Origin: Andrena cerasifolii
Lineage: Eukaryota > Arthropoda > Insecta > Hymenoptera > Andrenidae
DNA length: 64,000 nt
Reading direction: 5' to 3'
NCBI RefSeq assembly: GCF_050908995.1
Contig: NC_135132.1
Location: forward strand, 3,467,001 to 3,531,000
The notes below the pieces were generated by a model. That model had not been told where the DNA came from, ran no database searches, and saw only the letters and a program-made list of their open reading frames with translations. The position numbers were made by a program, and so were the translations under genes. Positions 1 through 12,900 of this stretch are shown piece after piece (position 1 is the stretch's first letter; the number at the start of each line of letters is the position of its first letter).

Positions 1-667
1 AATTAAATATGAAAGGATGTCTTAGAAAATATAATAGAAGATATTTAATAAAACATCGTACATTACTTAATTTGTTTAAAAAATATACCTAATTATATGA
101 AGAAATATACAGGGTGTTTCCAAAATCATGATACAACCGGAAAGGAGATCGTTGGCTTGTTGGTAAAACTGTTCAAGTCTATATTTCTTAATTTTCGGTA
201 ACCTTTCAGTTTTTTTTATATCGATTTAATCTAGTGCATGTACACGTAACGAATTTTGAAAAAAACGATTGTTTCGAGAGCAAAGTCCCGATGAAAAAAA
301 GTTATTCCATAATTTTGAACTATTTTTAGACTTGGAATTATTTCATGCTCAGTTATATGTGGCATATTTAATTATTTACTGCTCAATTTTGCTCAAAATC
401 GAATTTCTTAAAAACAAATAGCAATTGTAAAAAAATAAAATTGTATACAAGAGTGCAATTACCAAAAAATAAAATGAATATTGACATGGAATTGCAAAAG
501 AAAAATACAAACAGGAAGAAAAGTATGTACAAAAGTACAATGTTATTTGAAACTGTGTCAACGACTTTAATTAATTAATTATTGTGGAAAATATTATACA
601 AAGATACTACTGGTTTTTTATACAATTAAATAGTGTATTTTATTATGTAAACGATGAGCATACATAC
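1..667 (-). other. Intron sequence at the left edge, 3' exons beyond the window
   Basis: This is the intron after the WD-repeat exon at 668-974. It is very AT-rich and I see no exon with the required phase. At about 109-125 there is a lone transposon-type end (ACAGGGTGTTTCC), similar to the ends of the TA-inserting elements seen elsewhere, but its partner is not in the window. Confidence 0.6.
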
Positions 668-974
668 CAGAAGCAACGAATAAACCGGAAGCCGAGAATG
701 CGATACATGTAACGCTAGCAATATGTCCTGCGAAAGTTGACAGCAACTCGTGCGTGTTCAGTTGCCAAAGGTTTACTAAAGCATCGACTCCACCAGTGAC
801 CGCCATTGCTCCATCCCTGGATATATCTAAACACGAGATAGCAGACGTATGAGGTTGTAAAGATTCTTGCTTGCCAGATTTCGGAGGTTTCAAATGGCCC
901 TCTTCACCCCGGAAGCTCCAATATGTAACTCGATCACCGGCAGCTGTTATTAAATAGTCATCCTTTTCCGTCAC
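668..974 (-). CDS. Exon l: WD repeats (last exon in the window)
   Basis: A 307-bp exon, phase 0 in and phase 1 out. It starts VTEKDDYLITAAGDRVTYWS and contains a blade HTSAISCLDISRDGAMAVTG followed by GGVDALVNLWQLNTHELL. A further blade, GHIASVTCIAFSASGLFVAS, is cut by the donor GTATGT at 667-662. The propeller is therefore unfinished and the gene continues to the left of position 1. Bases 1-667 show no further exon on this strand. Confidence 0.93.
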
Positions 975-3900
975 CTATTCAAAGATATCACAAGTATTTT
1001 AACGATACTGCCGATAAAACTTACACCCTAAAAACATTTACTCTGAAATGAGTGGAGGTAACGATTAATTAAATTAAAAACAGAAGGAGGGTTGTTAACA
1101 TACTCTCTATGAACGAATGTAAATAGAGGAGGCAACTGATTAATTAGAATTTTAAGGCAATAACGAATTTAACGTTGAGAATAATTATGACGTGGAAAAG
1201 AAATACTGAATAATAGTGCATATTAGTGAGGTCCCCAATGTGCATGCCCAAAGTGAGGAGGAAAAAGTGAGTGGAGCCGTTACCCCTTCCACGCAACAGC
1301 GCGATTTATTCCTATTGGGTGTTTGGCAACTAAAAACCTTCCAGGCTCCTTTGTTCCCAATCACCTACTTATAATTCTTCCTACGAACCTTGTTATAGAC
1401 ATGCCTGGCTCGTCCCTATAGACAAAATTAGGCAGCTGCCTAGGGCGTAAAGTTGATAAGGGGCGCAAAATGGGCTCTTCATTGTTGACATTTTTTAAAA
1501 TAACGTTTTAAATGAAATATCACAAGTTATACTATAAATGCTTTAAGCTACGAATAAAAATTCAGAGTAATGTCATTAGAAAGTTTAAGTAAATGTATTA
1601 TCAATAAAGGGCGCAATTTAGCAAGTTCGCCTAAGGCGCAAAAGTGGCTTGAGCCGAGCCTGGTTATAGGTATATTGAGCAATAATCATGGATGGGAAAA
1701 AGGAGTCTATGAGAGGTCTTCGACTGGTAATTATATGATAACAACGTCTCGATACTAGATCTCTTGCCAAAGCTGGACTCTATAGGTCCACTGAGCAATA
1801 GTGACGTCTCCAAAGCGAATGTCCACAGAGAGCAAAAATATCTTTCCCGGTACCACAGATGCACGGTGTAGAGTGGAAAAGAATCGCGCAGTTGGCATCT
1901 GATTCGCAAACACTTCTGCAGGGTGTCCCAAAATTCAGGGACTTCCAGGAACATTCAATATCCTGATGTAAAAAGACATCGAAAAGTCCTTTACGGTTTT
2001 CGGATCCGACGTTTCGTTCTCGAGATATTAACAGTTGAATATTAGCGGTCGAACTTCTGGGTTGCGCAGTTTAAAGCTGAGTCAGCTGAGCGCGCGGTAG
2101 CGTACGCTCGCACGGACATGTTAGAGGCAACTGTAGAAACAAACCTACACACGCAGTAGATGCGACCGCTCTAACTCATCTTAGCGGTTTGAACCAACCA
2201 GGGCTGCCAGAAAAATCCTACTGGTATTGGAGGGGGAACCAACTTGTGCGTCGATTGGTTTGCCGTCACGGCATCATCACGCATGCGTGGCGTGTTCCCC
2301 CTCCACTACGAGTAGGAATTTCCTGGCAGCCCTGGAACCAGCGCGGTTAGCTCTACTGTGTGTGTGGGTCTGTATCTACGCGTGGCTCCAGCGGGCGCGT
2401 GCTAGGGGTCACTGCCCCGCGCTCAGCTGTTTCGACTTTAAACTGCGCGGCCCAGAACGTGCACCGCTAGTATTCAACTGTTAATATCTCGAGAACGAAG
2501 CCTCGGATCCCAAAACGGTAAAGGACTTTTCGATGTCTTTTTGCATTAGGATACTGCATGTTCCGAGAAGTCCCCCAATTTGGGACACTGTATAATATTT
2601 CATGAATATGATGTAGCTGAGACGGTCTACGGCGTGGCTGTGCATAACACTACATTTATGAAACATTGTAGAAGTGTTGGCGGAACAGATGCCAATCGTG
2701 TGAAGTTTGCCCATCGTTCGCAGCTGAAACAATATTTTTGAGACGTGTATTAAAGCAGAAGATGGAAAAGTAGGTTTTGTGAGAATAGCGATGAGTAAAT
2801 AGATTTGAAGTGTGAGGACGCTACTATTTTGTCGCTGGGTACCAAGGATTTCCCACTAATCCCTTCGCTCGCCATCCCTTCCCCTTAACTCCTTTTGCCC
2901 CACTTTCACCACAGCGTACGCGCTGCGAAGTGGAGGGTGTCGATAGCTCCACCCACTAATCCTCCACCAATTGCTGCCTGGGCATGCGCATTGGAGGTCT
3001 CATTGTTAGTTGGTACACCTACAATACTCAATTAGTATTTACTCTATTATTTTCGAAATCCTTGAAGTGGAAAACAAAAGCGAAATGATATTTCAAAAGC
3101 GCCCAGGCTTGTTCCTACCTTGACTGCAGTAACGTCCGTCGAGGGATTTGCTGGTAACGTTCTCGTCAACCTTCCACTGTGCATGTCGAAAATAGAAATT
3201 CTTCCCTTGTTCCCGCCTGCGATCGCTCTTCTACAATCCCTCGCCAGACAAATACTTTTAATTTCACCCTGATGACCTCGCAACGGGTGAATCTCTGTTC
3301 CTGTCGCCAACGATCTCAAGTACAGTTTCTGGTCCTCGCAAGCCGCCAACAGGAAAACAGAATCCGCTGATACGTCGAGCATCGTCACTGCCGATGGCAA
3401 GACAATGCTCTTCAACAATGTGAACCTTTCCAGGCACCATAAGCAGACAGTACAGTCTGAGGACCCAGAAACAAGAATCTCGCCAGCAGAATCCACGCGA
3501 ATAGAATTGACTGGCCCTCTATGGTGGTCGACTTTGATCAAGACGTCGCCGGTTAACAAACTTGTGACGATTATTCTGGAATCTTCACCTCCACTAAAGA
3601 AAAGCAGAAAGAAAAAATTATATAATTATTCCATTTTACAGTTAAATTTGTATGTGAGAAAGTTCTGTACAAGTATGCAATGTGCTATTAAACTAAATTA
3701 AAGTGCAAATATCACGGATATATTTTTAGAATTAATTATATGGATTCAAATAACGGATGAAGTTAATATACGTACGTGGTGTTTCAGACTTTATGAAAGA
3801 AAAAAAATGTTTAAAAATGCAGAATTGTAAACTAATAATTCCTAAAATATTCCACTGCTTTTATCGTTAAACAAGTCATCATAAACAGATATCTTTGGAA

Positions 3901-6900
3901 ATATATCAGTTATTTATCAGTCTCAAAAAAATAATTGTTTCAAGGAAAGAAATCCAATTAAAGATGAATCATCGCTATGGCTATGGCAATGCCGATGGCT
4001 CCACCTACTTTTCCATCTTCTGTTAGAACATGCGCGTCAGAGATCTAATACAGCTCGATATCATTGTACTCTTCTATGTGGTTTTTAAAACCATATAAGA
4101 TCTGCTCGAATAACTCTATTTTGAAGAAAGTACAGTAAGCACTCGTTATAAGCCCGTGTCTACCATGCGTTGTTCGCCCGGCGAATATCCCCACCATTTC
4201 TTGGAATCCTTCGGACGAGAGTGAGAGAACTCGAGAACGAGCGAGAGGCTCTTTCGTTTCCTCTCGCTCGCTCTTATGTTCTCTCACTCGCGCCATTGGC
4301 CGAGCGGAATAGGGTCTATTTATAACGCGCCGTACGCCCGGCGCTAGTCCCGTTCGTCGTGCTTATAACGAGTGCGTACTGTACACGCAATATATTTAGC
4401 TTTGTAATATTAGACAAGATATTTTGTAGTTACGCAAAATTTGTTAATCTACAGTGAATCAATTTTGAATATTTTTTCTGATTTATAATATTGAGAGATT
4501 ACAATAATTAAAGTGTATGAAGATATTCGTACTGAGAAGCAAAAGGAAACTACGTTTGAAACATAATAAAAATAAATTTTATAATGCTTTGCCAAATAAA
4601 CAAATAGTTACGCAGTTTAGTCAACAAACGAAAGAATATTGCGTGCAATGCATATGTCGCTTTAAAATGTTTAAATTAAAGATACTATTTGTCATTTTCT
4701 ACCTTATAATGTTGCGCGATTTGAAATAACAAATTATTTTTTCATACGTGTTTACTGACTTATGGTATATTGTGATAACTATGTAATTACAGATAGTTGA
4801 TATAAGGTAAAATTATAAACCTGACAATCACAGAATTCTTGAGGGCGGTCGTCAGACTCAAAACAGGAGCGATATGTTCTTGAATTCTCAATTTCAAGGT
4901 CAATTCTTTCATGTCCCATACTATAATTGAAGTGTCTTCAGACCCTGTCAGCAAATACTGCGAGTGTTGCGTTACAGCTAAACACGAGATTGGGTTCGAA
5001 TGACCTAAAATAATTTTATAATCAGCATTAGAATGTGTACAAAAAGAACAGATCCGGCATTCCTCATCAATTGTTTTAAAATATACAAGGTCATTAAAGT
5101 ATAGTCAGTCACGCAGTTGAATAAAAAATAAAACTTTCGTGATAAAACTTTTAATATCCTTCGTTCTCTTCATATGACAAAATATCCCTAAGAAAGCCAT
5201 AAGCAATTATTTTATCGTCCTTCATAGCCCCATAAAATTATAACAGAGTATTCAAGGGTATTCAGGGTATTAATTCTGTGTAAAGTATTAAATTAAGGGG
5301 TACAGTGTACAAAATAGAGTATAAGATAATTCAAAAGCAGTTGTCGAAAAGTATGGAGGGATATTCACATTTTAATACCAAAGAAAGAAAATTAATAAAG
5401 AATTCGAATACAGTATCCCCTCTTTATAGGCACGGTGATCAAGTCCACCAGTACGCTTCTACAGAGGATAGGGAGCCTATTTAGTACCTAATTACTAAAT
5501 AAAAGAATTGAATTAAAAATCGAAAGAATTTTTCGAATTATAGTTTACACGTAAATACAAAAACAGTTGATGAGGAATATTTTCTTCAATAGTTAATAAA
5601 TACAATTCGGGGCCTGGATTACAATATTTTTTTATTTTGTTTACGAAAATCGTAATACTTAAACATATTTGAGTAAAATTATAAGGCTACAAACAACTAA
5701 GCGGTGAGAAAAAGGTCGGTTATAGTATTTGTTTCGTAATAAAATACAGGGATGCCAGGAATTTCCCCGTCACCCACGATCGTAGTGGAAAATTCCTGGG
5801 GTATGTATAATATAAATATACCAATCAATGACGCTAGGAGGTAGAAGAGAAGAAACAAAAGAGGTAATAATTTATTGAGGGGTCTCGCGCTGTTAATCAT
5901 CGAACAGTAATGCCTCGATACTAGTTCGCCTGCCAGACCTTGAATCTAATCATCGCTACCCCAGAATTCGCGCTGTGGAATGGAGGGGGCTAAATACTGC
6001 ACCTACTTTTTTACTATTGCTCGGTACAGTAAATCCCCGTTATGAGCCCGTTTTTACCTCCCGTTGACAGCCCGGCGACTATCCCCACCATTTCTTGGAA
6101 GCCTGCGGACGAGAGTGAGAGAACCGGGCAACGAGCGAGAGGAAACGAAAGAGTCAGACACGAAGTTGCCGTCGGGTACGGAAGAGAGAATTTTGTCCGT
6201 AACCCACCGTGAGCCCATCGCCAGCCCCGTTCGTCGGGCTCACAACGGGGATTTACTGTACACCTATACCCCTTAAAGGCAATTGACATTAATTTGCACA
6301 ATGCTATAGAAAGCTACCTTTGAACGTGTGAACCAATTGCCCAGACATCACGTGCCACAGTTGAGCATCTCCTTGGAAAGGAACAATGATAACGTGCTGT
6401 CCAGAGGGAGCAGCCTCAACAAGCTTCACTGTTTGTGGACAGGATAAAGTGCGAATTTGAAGAGGTAAGGGTGGTTGAAGCCATCCATTCAGGGGTACCA
6501 ACAATGGAGCTGTGTAACCGTCACACCACGCCATCGCTGCCGTTACCATTTTGCTAACCTTGAACCAGAAATTCTTCATTTGTAAACATTTAAACTTACC
6601 TTGATGATACTTTTAGTTATATATTAACTAGATATATGGAAAACTATATCTATTTATTATTAAATGGCAATTTTATTGAATAATGATAAGATTGCAATGG
6701 ACAGTACTATCTTTACTACAATGCTGTTGAAATCAATAACAAAATCCTTTATTTGAAATCATGTTAATGTAATTACACGTCTTTCGAAATATACAGGGTG
6801 TCCCAAAATTGGGGGACTTCCCGGAACATACAATATCCTCATGCAAAAAGACATCGAAAAGTCCTTTACCGTTTTAAGATCCAAGGCTTCGTTCTCGAGA

Positions 6901-9900
6901 TATTAACAGTTGAATATTAGCAGCTCAAGTTCCGGACGCGCAGTTTAAAGCCGAAACAGCTGAGCGCGGAGCAGTTACCGCTCGCACGCACACGCAGGAG
7001 GCACGCGCAGATACAGGCGCTGGTGCAGACCATGTAAATGGGTTAACGCAGTCGGGTCTACTATGTGTTTGGGTCGGGAGTAGTCACTGCCTTGTGCTCA
7101 GCTGACTCGGTTTAAACTGCGCGGTTCGGAACTTGGACCGCTATTATTCAACTGTCAATATCTCGAGAACGAAGCGTCGGATCCCAAAACAGTAAAAGAC
7201 TTTTCGATGTCTTTTTGGATCAGGATATTGTATGTTCCATGATGTCCCTCAATTTGGGGACACTCTGTATAAGTATAAAGTAGAATAGGAAAAATAAGTA
7301 AATACACTATTTTTCTTTCCCGTATTCAATGAATTAACAGAAGAATTGACTGGTACACAAAAATATTTAACATCATTTCCTAACAGCAATTAATATCAGG
7401 AATAGAACGAAGTATATATTTGTTTAAGTCGTACTATAACTTGCCCAAACTTGTCTAATATAAAATGCAGGAACGCGAACAAGTTGTAACAGGAATGAAA
7501 ATTATCATATTTGTAGGAGTTAAAAAGACGGGGCGAGAAACAAAGTAGTCCATAGGCAGGCGCGGATTTGGGTATAGGCTAAGTAGGCTGCAGCCTAGGG
7601 CGTACAATTTTAGGGAGTGGCAAATTTTGGAGAGCGACAAATTTTGGGGAGCGGCAAATTTTGGAGAGCGATATATTTTGGGGCGCGACAAATTTTGAAT
7701 GAAAAAAAAGAAGAAAATGTTTAAACACGGAGGCTTGAGACAGCTTTAAAAACAATTCACTTTCTTTCATGTAGCGAATTAGCAGCTACTCATATGTGAG
7801 GGGCCACATTGAATTAATTTCAAAATTGTCTCGACTCCTAAATTAATATATTTTAAGATATTTCGCGGAAAGGGCGGCAGACGTTTGTTAACCTAGGGGC
7901 GCCAAATCTTCAAATTTGTCCCTGTTGATGGGATTATTCAGTCACCAACCACTAGTAATGCCCCCATATTAGATCGCCTACATCAAACCTGGAATCTAGT
8001 GCGCAGCATCCCCAGAGAGTGGCGCTGTGGAGCGTTCTTTTGTTTGCGCATGCGCATTTGAAGTACCATCACTGTTAGAGGTACCGATACTCACCACGTC
8101 ACCACCATCCTCAGCTATAGGTCGCAGCCAGCATATAAGTTGTGCTCCGAGCTGAAGGGGATCCCTGGTTAAAATGTCGCTGGACTTTCTCACGGTGTAG
8201 TAAACTAACTCCAAATCCCTCTCGAGTAAATACCTCCTCGAGTGTTCCAGGACACATCTCAAATAACTGACAGAGATCATTTGCACAGCCGCTAGAAGGA
8301 AATCGAACGCACAGACGGCCAGTTTCTTCAACTTCTCTACATCGCCAGCTTGTAGAAGATGGAGCCATGCTTCCTCAACGTGCCTCAAATTGTACGCTGT
8401 ATCTTGCGATCGTGGCCTGCTCTGAAAAGGCGTCTCCATTTTGGGAGCCTCTTCCTCTGGCGATGATTTGTCATCTTTCTCCTCGAAGTCTTCCGAAAAG
8501 AAAAGATTCGCGAGCTCGCCGTGATAACTTTTTAGAGTTTCTTGGTTGGGAAAATACCTTTTGCGAGCCAGATCACGGATTGGGTATCGCCAAGAGAAAA
8601 GTAATTTTCCACTTAACACGCGAACCTTAAATTTAAGACACTGATTACTAATATCACTAGTATTAAATTAGAATAAATTTTTCAATTAAATAAACAAGCC
8701 GGTTTAAATTGTGGCGGTAACACTCTGTGTTCCAATACTTCGTACAATACTGTGCAAGAAGATTTGCCTGTAAAAACTTGCCTTCAAAAATTCGTCGAAT
8801 GTTCTTTTAACTAAGCACCACGTAGAAAAATTGAACAACCCTTCTTCGATGAATAAGGGCCCATCACCTCCAGTTGGCATAATCACTTCAAGAACCTCCG
8901 TCTCTGATAAACCGTACTCCGTGGAAGCCAAAATCGGGCCAATTCTGTTGGCAGCACATTCGCCTATGAGGTTCTCTAATATATCGAAAACATTCTCTGT
9001 CTCGTGTAAACTTGAATTTGAGTCCTGGAGCTCGATTAATATGTCATTGCTGCGCAATCTTTCTCTTTGTACAGGCGTGAGACGCAACATTTCAGGTGGA
9101 AGAGCAGTTGTTACCACCAAATGCACCCCTAAAATGAACATAATGATTATTTTACACCCCCACTTGTTTTCAATTTTTCAAATAATTTTAATACAATGTC
9201 GAATAGAAGAAATGGTAAACAATTTTATGGTATAATACAGACAGTCATAATTAAAAAATTTTCAATGCCTCACAATCGAATAAAAATGTAGGTGTACCAA
9301 GCAATAGTGACACTTCTAGGCGGAGTTAAGTGGAAGGGGTTGGAAACGGAGTAGATGGGAGGTCCATGGTAGCCAACCGCCCAACAGTAATGCCTCGATA
9401 ATAGATCTATTACCTGGTGGCAAATTTAATGGCAGCCACGACAGAGCAGCGATGATATCACATTCCAATGGATGTAGCCGATGAAGATCATCAAGGAGGA
9501 TCACTAACTGTTCCTTTAATGGTTCTTCCTCGATCCGCCTCATAAGCTGACCGAACCAGTTGTTTAAATAGAGGGGGTCAAAGGAAGCATCTTTGGGAAG
9601 ATTTCCGTCCAACGCACCCGAAAGGAAGCCAATGTGCTGACAGAGTACTCGAAGCAACTCCAAACTGTACGCAGATCGGGGGGTCGATGCGCAGAGGCGA
9701 ACGATTTTGAAGGTTGTGCAATCCAACCAGGAAGAAGCGTCCACATAAATCCTCGAGAGCAACGACGATTTTCCAGAGTATTTGCCCCCTTTTATCAATA
9801 TTGGCCCATGCTTCTGCGACTTACCTGCACAATATTTTAAATAACTCTCTTACCAATATTAAGTAGTACTACTTTACTTGTTCTAGTATTACTATATATC

Positions 9901-12900
9901 GTTTTACTTGTTTAGTATTCTTACAGCTTTAGTGTTGTTAAGACATAAGGTGGATTTATTAAATCACGAATGCTGGAGATGAATTTTTAATGGATACTTT
10001 AAGGGGTGATGCATCCCAAAATAAGACGAAAATCAAGAATGATGGGATTGCGTTTGAGGCTCCGTTTCTGAGTTATTAATTTTTGAAAATGCGCGTGAAA
10101 TGAGTCAGGCGCGAGGGACTTGCAAGAAACACTACTTGAAATATGTTCTTCAGCACAAATATCTAAGAAACACGTGTTTGTGCCCATTCTCAATTTTTAT
10201 GGGGTGAGATAGACCCCCAAAGTTCAATAAATAAAATAAATATTATTAGCACTGTTTCGTTTAAGAGGGACCTACTACCATCTATGAGAGTCTTGAGGTG
10301 GCTATTTTGGGCAGACTAAGTCATTTACCAGAAACTAGGAGCTCCTTGATTTGTTGAACATTTTCGTTCTCATGGCAGGGTTTGATATCTTTGAGGAGCG
10401 CAAGGTGCATCAAGCTTTCAGCATAAATTTCCTGCACCATTTTCTTCTTGCTCTTTATCTCAGGATCTGCCTCGATGGAATTATTCACAAGACTCTGGAC
10501 TCGATTCACAACCAGGCGGCAAAGGTGCGCCAAATATCCCTTGTGCGATCTGTTTTCAGGATTAATTCCACCTTTCTTCTGTTCTACTTCTACGTTAATT
10601 ATATTGTCAGTAGGTAGATTGTTCGTTACGAGAGCCTTCATTGACGCGAATGCCTTCGAACTCTTCTTGCCCTTCCATGTGCGTGTCACAGCTATAATGC
10701 CTTCCCCCTCTTCGTCTAACTCTGTAAACATTTTTTTAGAGGAAACATAAAAATCCACAAAAATAGAAGGAGGCAGAATCATGTAGTTTAAAGTTACTTC
10801 AATCGCCGAGGAAATACAATTCGAGGTGATCAAATATTCAATAATCATTTTAACTAAAAGCTAGAATTTTAAATCATTTTTGAAAGTTATGGACGAAAAT
10901 TCCGAAAAAGATACATATTGCATATACAGGTCTTTCCATTAGTAGTGTTCTTTTTTTGAGATTCGAAAAATATAGCAATAAAACTGAACACTATATACAC
11001 CTACTTAACATAAATAACTGCAAACAGACATTCTTTGTTCACATTATACAGGTGTTTAATAAATGCCAGTTAGGCATTGTTTATTTGGAGGACTTCAAAT
11101 GAATGTGACAGAAGACCATGCCAAGTATGTTAAGGCCCGGTGCACAAGAGCGGTTTGCGGCAGTTTGACGCTGCGTTCATTCGCGGTGAAGCAATACGCG
11201 CATTCGTCAAAACGAACGCAAACATACCGCCTAGTAGCCGCAAAACTTTGCGTCCCGTGTGAACTGCTTCATATAAATTTATGTTCTGCTGAAACGCGCG
11301 CGGCAAACTACCGCAAACCGCTCGTCTGCACCGGGCCTAAATTATACGAGTTTATAATAAAGGAAACAGTGTGACTGTAGAGACGAAGAAAATATGTTCA
11401 CTGTATGGTTCAAGGGCGGATCCAGAGGGGGGCGATCGCCTCCCCCCCCCCCTCCCAAGAGTAATAAAAGAAAAATATTACGACACTTTGTACTATTCTG
11501 TATAAATAATTAATGTGAATGTAATTATTTAGGTTATAGTATCAGATAGAGAAATTAAAATATAAATTACAAGGAAATTTTAAATCTTATAAAGGAAGAT
11601 TAAAAACTGTACTTTTACATATTTCACCCCCTCCAAGAAAGGCTCCTGAATCCGCCACTGGTATGGTTAGAGTTATCATTAGTATAAGGCAGGATGAGAG
11701 ATAATTTTGAAAATTCTAGCTTGGGCACTAGGGCCCCGAAAATGAGTTGTATTCGAGGAAAGTACAGAATAGTTTTAAGGACTGGTCTAGACAAGTGAAA
11801 TGTGGGTACAGCTCTCTAGAGCAGTAGTGACAGTTTACAGAAAAATTCCATAAGAGGGTTGTAGGTAGGACGAAATATAGTAAGATTTGTGGGTGGAGTT
11901 TAGACCAGTGCTCTGCAACGGGCGGGTTTGATCTGCCCGTCACCCGACTGTATCTCGATGCGCCGCAACCGCCCGGGCTCGAACTTTCACTAACCCGGGA
12001 TTCCCGCGGCTAACCCGCTCATACCCGCCCTACGTTACCGACCGCTTATCCGATGAGCCCGTACCCGCGGCGGATGAGTCAGGTCGTCGTTGATTCCTAT
12101 CTATGATGCCAGATCGGGGACGGGTTCTCTCGAGAATTTCCCCCACCTCGCGCACACTACGCCGGAGCTGCGTGTCCGTGAGTTGGACTCCGAAGCGCCG
12201 AGCTCACGGACACGCTGCTCCGGCGTAGTATGCGCGAGGTGGGGGAAATTCTCGAGGGAACCCGTCCCCGATCTGGCATCACAGATTCCTATCCGCCCGA
12301 GGCGCCCGAACCGTCACCAGTCATGGGTAAGAGCGAGTAACAGTGTGCGCAAGAGCGAGTCCGATACGTGTGGTGAAGTAATTACTGGTGACTGCTTCGG
12401 GCGTTTCGGCCGTCTCCGGCGTTCGGGCGTCTCGGGCGTCTCGGGCACCTCGGGCAGATAGAAATCAACGCTGACCCCGACTAGGGATTGCAAATTTACC
12501 GATTTTTTCAATTACCGGTAATTCGGTACAATTTTCAATCAAAACCGGTTTACCGGTAATGTACCGGTAATTTTTTAAGGTATTGAAAATATAAGAGTAA
12601 AAATTACCAAAAAAAATTTAATGAAAAACAATTTTCTCAAAATCCTGACGCGCTACGGCATTTTCACGGCCAAATTCGTTTTCAACAAGCGAAAATTCAT
12701 CGGTGACGATATATTTCATTAAGGTTAAAAAACCTTGTCGGACAGTGTAATTGAAGTCTTTTTCACTGATAACGTAGTAGACAATACTATACATAATTTA
12801 TCGAATTACCGGTAAAAATTTATTTCTCGCGATTTACCGGTATTGCAATCCCTAGACCCGACTTATCCGCCGCGGGTACGGGCGGATTGGGTGAATCGAA

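Larger units (their letters stand above)
975..3118 (-). other. Intron filled with MITEs
   Basis: The intron lies between exons k and l. It holds degraded and full copies of the GAGCAATAG family (1667-1805, 2836-3023), a long fold-back element (1919-2590), and a hAT-type MITE nested in it (2199-2334). A plus-strand ORF at 2227-2484 is transposon sequence. Confidence 0.75.
5005..6317 (-). other. Intron with nested MITEs
   Basis: Intron between exons i and j. It contains AT-rich sequence to about 5700, a small hairpin near 5746-5803, a GAGCAATAG-family copy from about 5899, and a pogo-like MITE inserted in the right end of that copy (6027-6258). No exon is visible. Confidence 0.65.
6559..8094 (-). 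other. Intron with fold-back element, minisatellite and MITE
   Basis: Intron between exons h and i. It contains the fold-back copy at 6794-7267, a short tandem repeat at 7601-7699, and a GAGCAATAG-family copy at 7935-8094 reaching the splice donor. No further exon is seen. Confidence 0.7.

Noticed and set aside
3179..3701. Plus-strand ORFs over 3179-3701
   Set aside because: They are antisense shadows of the WD-repeat exon k.
12090..12461. 123-codon plus-strand ORF with arginine/serine-rich repeats
   Set aside because: It is read through the Mutator-like fold-back and its hAT host.
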